Source: Chloroflexota bacterium (GTDB lineage: Bacteria > Chloroflexota > Limnocylindria > P2-11E). From it: a DNA stretch of 11,579 bases. Shown here piece after piece: positions 1-6,048 of this stretch (positions are counted from its first letter, which is position 1; the number at the start of each line of letters is the position of its first letter). The position numbers were made by a program, and so were the translations under genes. The DNA lies in assembly GCA_005883775.1 (NCBI GenBank), contig VBEU01000079.1, positions 1 through 11,579 of the forward strand, read 5' to 3'. The notes beneath the pieces were generated by a model that was given only the letters and a program-made list of their open reading frames with translations, had not been told where the DNA came from and searched no databases.

Positions 1-1
1 G

Positions 2-400
2 ACCGGCAGCGGATGGCGACCGAAGAAGACCTACTTCAGCGATCGACCCGTGCCCGTCCGCGATCCGACGTGGGAGTTCGGCCGGGTGAAGGTGCGCGCG
101 CCGACGTACGAGTACGCGCACCGCACGGCCGACCTCATCAACTTCTGCGTGCGTGCCGGCCTCGAGGTCGATGGTCTTTGGGAATGGTCGCCCCACCGCG
201 AGGGCGGACCGGCAGGCTCCGACGATGCCCTGGAGCGGGAGCTCCCCGCGTTCATTCAGATCCGCGCGAGGAAACCCTCTTCTTCTTCGGTCCGCGGAGC
301 GAACGGCTCGCGTCCGCGTATTGGTCCACCAGGGCCGCCACCCTTCGCGCGGCCACCGGGATATTCACCGCCCAGCCCACGCCGAACACGCGATCGCTGA
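2..400 (+). CDS. Class I SAM-dependent methyltransferase, C-terminal fragment
   Basis: This is the 3' end of a gene that begins before the window; the open frame runs from base 2 to a TGA at 398-400 (132 residues visible). The segment with YFSDRP, the long stretch around EYAHRTADLINFCVRAGLEV and the ending LPAFIQIRARK resembles the C-terminal cap of Methyltransf_11/25-type enzymes, where a YHRT..DY.N.L..AGF motif precedes a final beta strand ending in RARK. The SAM-binding core lies outside the window, so the substrate cannot be judged. A typical family member would end near base 275. The last 40 or so residues (SSSSVRG to the end, rich in Pro, Arg and Ser) are read antisense through the convergent DUF5808-like gene and are probably an unconserved tail from a lost stop codon. 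Family assignment rests on pattern memory of a short piece. Confidence 0.6.
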   Translation, partial: TGSGWRPKKTYFSDRPVPVRDPTWEFGRVKVRAPTYEYAHRTADLINFCVRAGLEVDGLWEWSPHREGGPAGSDDALERELPAFIQIRARKPSSSSVRGANGSRPRIGPPGPPPFARPPGYSPPSPRRTRDR

Positions 401-596
401 AGATCTGATCGGAGTCGGGATTCCAGTACGCCTCACGGAGGCGCTCGAACGTCGGCAGGCGGAAGTCGTATGGCACCACGCCTGCGACCTTGCCGTGCCA
501 TGTTCGCTCGGCGTCGGGCTTCTTGAGCTCCTGATAGATAGCGCCGAAGAACGCGAGCCACACCGCGGTCCTGGCGAGGCGATACAGATCCTTCAT
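252..596 (-). CDS. DUF5808-like small protein downstream of pyrE
   Basis: This gene encodes 114 residues. The ATG at 596-594 overlaps the pyrE stop TGA at 595-593 as ATGA, so translation is probably coupled to pyrE and no separate SD is seen. Residues 8-22 form a short hydrophobic or amphipathic helix (ARTAVWLAFFGAI). Residues 57-80 (YWNPDSDQIFSDRVFGVGWAVN) match the DUF5808 signature, in which a Y.NPDD..IFV..RFG.GWTLN core recurs in small membrane-associated proteins of unknown function. The C-terminus is basic (RGPKKKR at 101-107). The 3' end overlaps the converging methyltransferase frame by 149 bp. Function is unknown, and the link to pyrimidine synthesis is by position only. A longer frame opening upstream through pyrE (to 1046) has no protein-like features and was not used. 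Confidence 0.72.
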   Translation of the reverse strand: MKDLYRLARTAVWLAFFGAIYQELKKPDAERTWHGKVAGVVPYDFRLPTFERLREAYWNPDSDQIFSDRVFGVGWAVNIPVAARRVAALVDQYADASRSLRGPKKKRVSSRGSE

Positions 597-1195
597 CTCG
601 GAGCGCCTAGACGAGCAGAAGTGGTGCCGGGATGCATCGCGGGGACTCCTTTCGCGCAGAGCGGGCACTCCGCGGCCGGGTATGACGGGATGTCGAGGCG
701 CCACAGAGCGTGAAGTGGGACCTCTAACCGCGCGGCGCCACCTGATCGATCGACGAGGACCGACGCTCCGGCGACCGTCGCGCCGGCCACGCGGACCGCA
801 TCGATCGTCTCCTGGACCGAGCCACCGGTGGTCATGATGTCGTCGACGACCAGCACTCGCTCGCCGGGTGCGAGCGCGAAGCCGCGGCGAAACTCGCGAC
901 CCGAGGCTCCGTCGCGCCGCTCGGCATAGATCGCACGCACGCCGAGCTGCCGCGCGACCTCGTGCGCAAGGATGATCCCGCCGGTCGTCGGGCCGGCGAC
1001 GGTCTCGACCTCGAGGGATCTCGCCCACGCCGCGATCGCCGAACACAGGCGCTCCGTCTCCGCCGGACGCTGAAGGACCTGGAACTTCTCCAGATACAGC
1101 GGAGAGTGGCGCCCCGACGCGAGGATGAAGTGTCCCTCACGTAGCGCGCCCGACTCACGGAAGACTCTCTCCACGTCGGCCGTCGCGATCGTCAT
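593..1195 (-). CDS. pyrE: Orotate phosphoribosyltransferase
   Basis: PyrE is a cytosolic enzyme that joins orotate to PRPP to give orotidine 5'-phosphate, the fifth step of pyrimidine synthesis. At 200 residues it has normal family length. The PRPP-binding loop is intact at 115-127 (VLVVDDIMTTGGS). The N-terminal SGRHSPLYLEKFQVLQRP (27-44) fits the orotate/PRPP region, and GPTTGGIILAHEVA (68-81) the second conserved helix. The C-terminus has CPLCAKG at 177-183, the short Cys-X-X-Cys tail common in PyrE of Chloroflexota, Deinococcus-Thermus and other thermophile-related groups. The ATG at 1195-1193 is only 20 bp from the divergent cyclase gene and has no SD, but lies 7 nt after a -10-like CAGAAT, so a leaderless mRNA is plausible. 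A small DUF5808-like gene follows by ATGA overlap. Confidence 0.95.
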   Translation of the reverse strand: MTIATADVERVFRESGALREGHFILASGRHSPLYLEKFQVLQRPAETERLCSAIAAWARSLEVETVAGPTTGGIILAHEVARQLGVRAIYAERRDGASGREFRRGFALAPGERVLVVDDIMTTGGSVQETIDAVRVAGATVAGASVLVDRSGGAARLEVPLHALWRLDIPSYPAAECPLCAKGVPAMHPGTTSARLGAPR

Positions 1196-1200
1196 CGCGA

Positions 1201-1208
1201 CTATTCTG
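1201..1208. promoter_or_regulatory. Overlapping divergent -10 elements between pyrE and cyclase gene
   Basis: Within the 20-bp gap the plus strand reads TATTCT at 1202-1207, 8 nt before the cyclase ATG. The minus strand reads CAGAAT at 1208-1203, 7 nt before the pyrE ATG. Each has 4 or 5 matches to TATAAT. Neither gene has a properly spaced SD; GGGG directly abuts the cyclase ATG. A -10 box about 7 nt before the start codon is the expected geometry for leaderless transcripts. No convincing -35 box is visible on either side, so the call is tentative. Confidence 0.4.
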
Positions 1209-1215
1209 CGCGGGG

Positions 1216-1857
1216 ATGAAGATCCACGACGTCTCCCTTGTGCTGCGGCGGGACATGGTCACGTGGCCCGGCGAACCCGCTCCTCGGATCGAGCCGCTCC
1301 GCCGCATCGCGAAAGGCGACACCGCGAATGTCTCTGTGGTGACCATCAGCGATCACGCTGGAACCCACGTCGATCCCCCGCTGCACTTCATTGAAGGCGG
1401 CAACACCGCCGACAAGCTCCCTCTTGATGCCCTGATCGGCCCGTGCGTCGTCGTCGCGTTCGACGGACCGGGACACGTGTCGGGTGAATGGCTCGCTCAC
1501 GCGGAGCTGCCTGCGCGCACAGAGCGGATCCTGTTCAAGACCCCGAACAGCGCGGGATGGGGTGACCCCAAGGCTGCCTTCACCCGGGAGTTCACGACCA
1601 TCAACGCGAGCGCGGCCCGCTGGTGTGTCGAGCATGGGATAAAGGTCGTCGGCGTCGACTATTTGTCGATCGAGCCTCAGGGTCCGGAGAAGGCCGGATA
1701 TCCGGTGCATAAGACCCTACTTGCCGCCGACGTGGTGATCATCGAAGGCCTCGACCTGCGGAGCGTCGTGCCCGGTCAGTACGAGCTCGTCTGCGCTCCG
1801 ATCAAGCTCCTAAACGGAGACGGGGCTCCGGCAAGGGTGTTTCTAATCGAACGCTGA
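1216..1857 (+). CDS. Cyclase family protein (arylformamidase/KynB-like hydrolase)
   Basis: This 213-residue protein belongs to the metal-dependent cyclase family (Pfam Cyclase), which includes KynB arylformamidase (N-formylkynurenine to kynurenine), isatin hydrolase and polyketide-cyclase-like enzymes. The metal-binding signature is complete: H47-A-G-T-H51-V-D53-P-P-L-H57-F. Other family landmarks are GVDYLSIEP (146-154), HKTLL (165-169), the IIEGLDL strand (175-181) and the C-terminal APIKLLNGDGAPARVFL (194-210). The length is typical. No other tryptophan-degradation gene (kynA, kynU) is nearby, so the substrate is open; KynB is one option among several. It is divergent from pyrE across 20 bp. 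The start at 1216 is the natural family start (MKIHDVSLVL). No signal peptide is seen, so it is probably cytosolic. Confidence 0.88.
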   Translation: MKIHDVSLVLRRDMVTWPGEPAPRIEPLRRIAKGDTANVSVVTISDHAGTHVDPPLHFIEGGNTADKLPLDALIGPCVVVAFDGPGHVSGEWLAHAELPARTERILFKTPNSAGWGDPKAAFTREFTTINASAARWCVEHGIKVVGVDYLSIEPQGPEKAGYPVHKTLLAADVVIIEGLDLRSVVPGQYELVCAPIKLLNGDGAPARVFLIER

Positions 1858-1865
1858 CCTCGCTG

Positions 1866-1954
1866 CCGACCCGACCGAAAGCCTTTTTACGCGGCGGCGG
1901 ACCCCCCGGCCTCCGGCCGGTGCCCCACCGCGCGGGGGCCCTCGGTCGGGTCGG
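1866..1954. repeat. Long inverted repeat able to fold as a three-way junction, upstream of aldolase gene
   Basis: A perfect 13-bp inverted repeat joins 1866-1878 (CCGACCCGACCGA) to 1942-1954. Inside lie two further perfect hairpins: 1906-1911 with 1915-1920 (CCGGCC, TCC, GGCCGG) and 1922-1926 with 1935-1939 (GCCCC/GGGGC). A T5 run at 1883-1887 sits in the unpaired 5' side. The element starts 9 nt after the cyclase stop and ends 34 nt before the aldolase ATG. It could be a terminator of the cyclase mRNA, although no U-tract follows the hairpins, or a structured leader of the sugar operon. No known riboswitch was recognised. Confidence 0.5.
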
Positions 1955-1988
1955 TAGCCGCGCCTCAGCACGTACCATCCTTGGAGAT

Positions 1989-2672
1989 ATGGCCGTAATT
2001 CAGCGACCGCTCGCGTTGCGCCGTGACCTTATCCGGATCTTCGGTGAGGATCGACTCGTCGCGGTCATCCGCACCTCGCGGCCGGACCTCGCGCGTGCGG
2101 CGGCGCGGGCCATGAGCGAAGCCGGAGTACGGCTCGTCGAGATCACGCTCACGGTGCCGGACGCATTCGAGATCATCGAGGAGCTGGCACTCGACGATGC
2201 GTTCGCGGGCCGCGGGTCGATCGTGGGCGCGGGCACCGTGCTCTCTGGCGCCCAGGCGGAGCAAGCGCTTTCCGCGGGCGCCCGTTTCCTGGTCAGCGCG
2301 ATCCTCGTGCCGGAGATGATCGAGGCGGCGCGGGCGCGAGACGCCATGAGCATGCCGGGGACGATGACTCCGACGGAGATGATCAAAGCCGCCGACCTGG
2401 GCGCCGACTTCATCAAGGTGTTCCCGGTTTCCGCGATCGGCGGACCTGATTTCGTCGCCAATGTTCGCCGCGCGCTGATCCACCTCCCGCTCGTCGCCAC
2501 CGGCAACATCGACCTCGACGAGATTCCGGACTACCTTCGCGCCGGGGTCGTGGGCTTCGGCATCGGTGGCCCGCTCATTCGCACCGACCTCGTGGAGCGC
2601 GGCGACCTCGGCAGCGTGATCGCAAACGCGGAGCGCTACCTTAACGCGACCAGGCGCCCCGCCACGAACTAA
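1989..2672 (+). CDS. eda: KDPG/KHG aldolase (bifunctional 2-keto-3-deoxy-6-phosphogluconate / 4-hydroxy-2-oxoglutarate aldolase)
   Basis: This class I aldolase cleaves 2-keto-3-deoxy-6-phosphogluconate to pyruvate and glyceraldehyde 3-phosphate, the last step of the Entner-Doudoroff route; relatives act on 4-hydroxy-2-oxoglutarate. From the ATG at 1989 it has 227 residues, a little over the usual 205-215. Landmarks are the catalytic Glu51 in VEITLTVPDA (50-59), GAGTV (80-84), PGTMTPTE (123-130) and the Schiff-base Lys143 in FIKVFPVSAIGGP. The glycine-rich phosphate-binding region is less usual: ATGNI (170-174) where PTGGV is common, and GFGIGGPLI (189-197) where GVGSAL is common. A longer GTG-started frame from 1920 would begin inside the predicted structured leader and adds a non-conserved stretch, so 1989 was chosen; GGAG lies only 2 nt before it. 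The GH15 gene begins 3 nt after the stop. Confidence 0.87.
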   Translation: MAVIQRPLALRRDLIRIFGEDRLVAVIRTSRPDLARAAARAMSEAGVRLVEITLTVPDAFEIIEELALDDAFAGRGSIVGAGTVLSGAQAEQALSAGARFLVSAILVPEMIEAARARDAMSMPGTMTPTEMIKAADLGADFIKVFPVSAIGGPDFVANVRRALIHLPLVATGNIDLDEIPDYLRAGVVGFGIGGPLIRTDLVERGDLGSVIANAERYLNATRRPATN

Positions 2673-2675
2673 TCG

Positions 2676-4691
2676 ATGCCGCGCGATCTTCCGCTCGGCA
2701 ACGGCGACTTCCTCGTCACGTTTGATTCGCGCTACCAGCTGCGCGACATCTACTACCCCAACGTCGGTCAGGAAAATCACACGGTCGGCGAGCCTTCGCG
2801 GTTCGGCGTCTGGGTGGACGGGCAGTTCGCTTGGACGGGCGATGATGGCTGGGACCGGCACATCACCTACGAGCACGAGACGCTCGTCGGTGACACGACG
2901 CTCGTCCATTCCAAGCTCGGGTTGAGCCTGCGCTTCCGTGACGCGGTCGACTTCGACCGGAACATCTACCTGAAGGAGGTCACGGTCGAGGACGCGCTCG
3001 GTCGTGAGCGGCACGTACGGTTCTTCCAGCACTTCGACGCGCACCTCTACGGCAACGACACCGGCGATTCCGCTTACTACGACCCCCGGAGCCAGGCGGT
3101 CGTGCACTACAAAGGCCGGCGGTATTTCCTCGTATCGGGGTCGAGCGGCGGAAGTGCGTACGGCCTCTCCTCGTTCGCGATCGGTCAGAAGGACGCCCCG
3201 GGCAAGGAGGGCACGTGGCGCGACGCCGAGGACGGGGAGCTCTCGCGCAACCCGGTCGCGCAAGGGTCGATCGATAGCGTGGGTATGGTCGCCGTCACCG
3301 TACCGGCGAGAGGGACCGCGACCGCGGTGTTCTGGATCGCCGCGGGTCAGGCCTACGAGGACGTCCGCGAGCTCGACAAGCTCGTGCGCGAGCGGACGCC
3401 CGCTTCGTTTCTCGCACGAACAAAGGATTACTGGCGGCTCTGGGCCAACAAGGACGAGGCGATCGCAGAGCATCTGCCCGACGACATCAACGGCCTGTAC
3501 AAACGGTCGACCCTCGTCATCCGAACGCAGGTCGACAACCGCGGCGCCATCATCGCGGCGAACGACTCCGACGTCCTCCGCTTCAACCGCGACACCTATT
3601 CCTATCTGTGGCCACGCGACGGCGCGCTCGTCGCGGATGCCCTTGACCTCGCGGGGTACGGCGAAGTGACGCGCCGCTTCTTCTTCCTCTGTGGCGAGCT
3701 CATCACGCGGGAGGGCTACCTGCTGCACAAATACAACCCCGACGGCTCGCTGGGGTCCTCGTGGCACGCCTGGTCGACGCCCGACGGGAGGCTCGAGCTG
3801 CCGATCCAGGAGGATGAGACCGGTCTCCCGATCTGGGCGCTCTGGCAGCACTACGACCGCGACCGCGACATCGAGTTCATCCGCCCGCTCTACCGCAAGC
3901 TCGTGCGGACGGGCGCCGATTTCATGGCGACCTACCGCGAGCCCCGCACCAAGCTGCCGGCGCCGTCGTTCGACCTGTGGGAAGAGCGCCGTGGCATCCA
4001 CGCCTTCACGACTGCGGCTGTTTGGGCGGGTCTCACCGCCGCGCGGAACTTCGCGGTGGCGTTCGGACAGCACGAGCTTGCGAAGCGCTACGCGGTCGCG
4101 GCGCAGGAAATACGCGAAGCGGCCCTGGTGCACCTCTGGGACGCCGACCGGGGGCGATTCGTGCGCACCATCAGCGTGATGCCCGACGGGACGATCGTGA
4201 AGGACGCGACCATCGACATCTCGCTCGCGGGTATCTTTCTCTTTGGGCTGCTTCCCGCGGATGACGAGCGCATCCGCTCGACGATGCGCGCGGTCGAGGA
4301 CCGTTTGTCGGTCAAGACGCCGGTGGGTGGGATCGCGCGTTACGAGAACGACTACTACTTCCAGGTCTCATCGGACATCGCCGCCGTCCCGGGCAATCCC
4401 TGGTTCATCGCGACGCTCTGGCTCGCCGAGCACCTGATCGCGATCGCCGAGACGCCGGACGACCTGGACCGGCCGCGCGCCTACCTCGACTGGTGCGCCC
4501 GCCGCGCCCTGCCATCGGGGGTCCTTTCAGAACAGGTCCATCCCTACACCGGAGAGCCGCTCTCGGTCTCGCCGCTCACCTGGTCGCACGCCGCATTCGT
4601 CAGCGCGGTGCAGCACTACGCCCGCCGCTCTCGCCTGATCAGGGATCGTCTCCGCGATCAGGTCAAGACCGCGGGCGAGGTGATCGTCTGA
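2676..4691 (+). CDS. Glycoside hydrolase family 15 protein (glucoamylase or trehalase type)
   Basis: GH15 enzymes are inverting exo-hydrolases that release beta-glucose from maltooligosaccharides, dextrans or trehalose. This one has 671 residues. The N-terminal part (about 1-250) has the bacterial beta-sandwich signature PLGNGDFLVTFDSRYQLRDIYYPNVGQENHT in residues 6-36. The (alpha/alpha)6 barrel follows, with YLWPRDGA (310-317) for subsite -1 binding. The general acid is Glu436 in DLWEER (433-438) and the general base Glu619 in LSEQ, followed by the conserved LTWSHAA (634-640); both correspond to Glu179 and Glu400 of fungal glucoamylase. There is no signal peptide, so it should act in the cytosol on imported or stored glucans or trehalose. 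It lies 3 nt after the aldolase stop, without its own SD, so coupled translation is likely. Motifs do not settle whether it is glucoamylase, glucodextranase or trehalase. Confidence 0.93.
   Translation: MPRDLPLGNGDFLVTFDSRYQLRDIYYPNVGQENHTVGEPSRFGVWVDGQFAWTGDDGWDRHITYEHETLVGDTTLVHSKLGLSLRFRDAVDFDRNIYLKEVTVEDALGRERHVRFFQHFDAHLYGNDTGDSAYYDPRSQAVVHYKGRRYFLVSGSSGGSAYGLSSFAIGQKDAPGKEGTWRDAEDGELSRNPVAQGSIDSVGMVAVTVPARGTATAVFWIAAGQAYEDVRELDKLVRERTPASFLARTKDYWRLWANKDEAIAEHLPDDINGLYKRSTLVIRTQVDNRGAIIAANDSDVLRFNRDTYSYLWPRDGALVADALDLAGYGEVTRRFFFLCGELITREGYLLHKYNPDGSLGSSWHAWSTPDGRLELPIQEDETGLPIWALWQHYDRDRDIEFIRPLYRKLVRTGADFMATYREPRTKLPAPSFDLWEERRGIHAFTTAAVWAGLTAARNFAVAFGQHELAKRYAVAAQEIREAALVHLWDADRGRFVRTISVMPDGTIVKDATIDISLAGIFLFGLLPADDERIRSTMRAVEDRLSVKTPVGGIARYENDYYFQVSSDIAAVPGNPWFIATLWLAEHLIAIAETPDDLDRPRAYLDWCARRALPSGVLSEQVHPYTGEPLSVSPLTWSHAAFVSAVQHYARRSRLIRDRLRDQVKTAGEVIV
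4677..4690 (+). promoter_or_regulatory. Strong SD leading to a CTG start codon
   Basis: GAGGTGATC at 4677-4685 pairs over nine bases with the 16S rRNA 3' end (consensus AAGGAGGTGATC). Seven bases separate GAGG from CTG at 4688-4690, and that CTG overlaps the GH15 stop TGA (4689-4691) as CTGA, like the usual ATGA overlap. No ATG, GTG or TTG exists in this frame near the signal peptide. This decides the start of the next gene. Confidence 0.6.
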
Positions 4692-5689
4692 GCCGCGCGG
4701 TCACGAGCGCCGCGACCATCGCCCTCTCCGTAGTACTGCTCGCCGTCTGCACCGCGCCGCCGGTGCCGCCGCCGGCGAGCCTCGGCGTCGGGCTCCAGGC
4801 GTCGTTCATCCTCGCCAACCCGGCCGGCCTGCTCGCGCTCGACAGCACTGGTCACGCGATCGGCCGGATCATCGACCTCCCCGCGCAGAGCGCGTCGGCG
4901 ACCCCGGTGCTCCATCCGTCAGGCAAGGCCATCGTGTTCGCGCTCACCCAGCAGCCGGACAAGAAGACCGGGTTCGGCTCGGACCTGTACACCGTCAACC
5001 TCGATGGCACTGGCTTCAAACCGCTCGTCCAGCACGAGAGCGATAACGTCTTCTACGCGTCGCCGCGCTTCGACAGCACCGGCAACATCCTCTATTTCCA
5101 TCGCCGCGCCGCGATCATCCAGGCGGGGTCCTTCGTCGGGAACGAGGATTCGCTCGAGCGCCTCGATCTGCGGACCGGCGAGCGCAAGCGGCTGATCGTC
5201 AACGGCGCGGATCCCACGATCTCGCCTACCACCGATCGCATCGTTTACGTGCATCTCACCCAGGGTCAGCCGGACAGCATCTGGACGGCGAACATCGATG
5301 GCTCGAACGCTCGGCCCTTCTTCAAGACGAGCGACACCTGGTGGTACCTGCAGACGCCGCGCTTTGCCGCAAAGGGTTGCGAGATCGTCTTCTCGGCGGC
5401 CGGACACGCGATCGCCGCCGCGCCACCTTCGTTTCCGGCCGGCGCTGCGCCCGGCTCGGCGCATCTCACCATTCCGTCCTACCTCTACCTTGCCCCGTGC
5501 GACGGCACGAGCGTCAGGGAGCTCGTTCAAACGCTCGACGACGTGGTTCCCGCTTGGTCGCCGGACGGGACACAGATCGCGTACGTCGGCGCCGGTGGAT
5601 TCTTCGTCGTGACGGTCGCGACCGGAAGCGTCAAGACGCTCGCTCAAGGTCAGGACTTTTTCTTCGGCGACCTCGTGTGGCTGAAATGA
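4688..5689 (+). CDS. Exported TolB-like beta-propeller protein, probable CTG start
   Basis: From the proposed CTG at 4688 the product has 333 residues. It begins with a short signal sequence: one Arg, a hydrophobic core at about 9-20 (ATIALSVVLLAV), then Cys21. LLAVC resembles a lipobox but has Val at -1, so lipoprotein status is uncertain; a Pro-rich linker follows (PPVPPP). The mature part has five or six WD40-like (PD40/TolB) blades, seen in repeats such as ATPVLHPSGKAIVFAL (71-86), ASPRFDSTGNILYF (124-137), ADPTISPTTDRIVYV (174-188), TPRFAAKGCEIVFSA (223-237) and VPAWSPDGTQIAYVG (287-301). The linking strands carry DLYTVNLDGT and SIWTANIDGS. Such propellers usually bind partners or ligands rather than catalyse. 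The nearest ATG in frame (4493) lies 200 bp inside the GH15 gene and would put a long basic stretch before the signal peptide, so it was rejected. It is the last gene of the aldolase-GH15 operon. Confidence 0.78.
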   Translation: MSRAVTSAATIALSVVLLAVCTAPPVPPPASLGVGLQASFILANPAGLLALDSTGHAIGRIIDLPAQSASATPVLHPSGKAIVFALTQQPDKKTGFGSDLYTVNLDGTGFKPLVQHESDNVFYASPRFDSTGNILYFHRRAAIIQAGSFVGNEDSLERLDLRTGERKRLIVNGADPTISPTTDRIVYVHLTQGQPDSIWTANIDGSNARPFFKTSDTWWYLQTPRFAAKGCEIVFSAAGHAIAAAPPSFPAGAAPGSAHLTIPSYLYLAPCDGTSVRELVQTLDDVVPAWSPDGTQIAYVGAGGFFVVTVATGSVKTLAQGQDFFFGDLVWLK

Positions 5690-5780
5690 TGGTTTCTATC
5701 TGACAACAGCGACCGCAGGTGGGCACACCCGCTGCACCGATGCGTGGTCGCCGAACTGAAAACCGTCACGCATAGGAAAG

Positions 5781-5785
5781 AGGAG
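5781..5785 (+). promoter_or_regulatory. SD of the KGG-protein gene
   Basis: AGGAG at 5781-5785, within AAAGAGGAGAT, lies 7 nt before the ATG at 5793. It is one of the clearest ribosome binding sites in the window. It shows that the small gene was well translated before it was disrupted. Confidence 0.75.
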
Positions 5786-5792
5786 ATCCCTT

Positions 5793-5997
5793 ATGTCGCA
5801 GGAAAAGTCTGACGAGGGTGGCTTCGCGGCGATGCAGGGGTAGGGGCCCCTGATGGGGTAGGGGCCCCAGGGAAGAGCGCCGTCGAATCGCGGAGAAGGG
5901 CGGCGAGACGGTCAGCAAGGACCGCGAGCACATGAGCGAGATCGGCCGCAAGGGCGGCGAAGCCTCAGGCGAGAAGCGCCGGGAAGAGGACCGCTAG
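5793..5997 (+). pseudogene. KGG-motif stress-response protein gene, broken by a short G/C-rich insert
   Basis: The first frame reads MSQEKSDEGGFAAMQG and stops at TAG 5841-5843. The rest of the protein is in another frame (+1), from about 5872: EERRRIAEKGGETVSKDREH, then MSEIGRKGGEASGEKRREEDR, ending at TAG 5995-5997. Together they make one GsiB/KGG (Pfam KGG, stress-induced acidophilic repeat) protein of about 57 residues, with GFAAM followed by two E/R-KGG repeats and a charged tail. Intact members read GFAAM..E.RR.IA.KGG, so the break falls at the variable position after GFAAM. Removing 34 bp (about 5838-5871) would restore a single frame. KGG proteins are small hydrophilic proteins linked to general stress, desiccation or acid. 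As written the gene gives a 16-residue peptide; reinitiation at ATG 5932 would give 21 residues. An assembly error or a phase-variable tract are alternatives. Confidence 0.75.
5837..5868 (+). repeat. Tandem G4-TA-G4-C4 repeat, G-quadruplex-capable insert
   Basis: Two identical 14-bp units GGGGTAGGGGCCCC (5837-5850 and 5855-5868) are separated by TGAT, giving an 18-bp period. The plus strand holds four G4 runs with loops of 2, 8 and 2 nt, which meets the usual G-quadruplex pattern. Each unit ends in the self-complementary GGGGCCCC, so hairpins compete. CAGGG occurs on both sides (5835-5839 and 5868-5872), like a short target duplication. It contains stops in two plus-strand frames and disrupts the KGG gene. 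Confidence 0.8.
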
Positions 5998-6007
5998 CGG
6001 TATGTCG

Positions 6008-6041
6008 GGCGGGCGCCCACTCGCTCGGGTGGGCGCCCGCC
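6008..6041. terminator. Bidirectional terminator hairpin between convergent genes
   Basis: A perfect 13-bp stem (GGCGGGCGCCCAC at 6008-6020 with 6029-6041) encloses the 8-nt loop TCGCTCGG. It starts 10 bp after the KGG-gene stop and ends 7 bp before the last base of the response regulator gene, which converges from the other side. No U-tract is present on either strand, as is common in very GC-rich genomes. Confidence 0.7.
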
Positions 6042-6048
6042 GCGCGAT

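Noticed and set aside
1973..1978. TACCAT as a -10 box for the aldolase operon
   Set aside because: It has only four matches to TATAAT, no -35 partner, and would place the start of the mRNA almost at the ATG; too weak to list.
1920..1988. Longer GTG start for the aldolase
   Set aside because: It would begin inside the inverted-repeat structure and adds residues that do not fit the family N-terminus.
1965..4133. A 722-codon open frame on the minus strand, antisense to the aldolase and GH15 genes
   Set aside because: The two plus-strand genes have full catalytic motifs. The antisense product is an Arg/Val/Glu/Asp-rich composition with no recognisable domain, as expected for the mirror frame of GC-rich codons.
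5715..5735. Imperfect hairpin after the propeller gene as a terminator
   Set aside because: The stem has a mismatch and a bulge, and no T-run follows.
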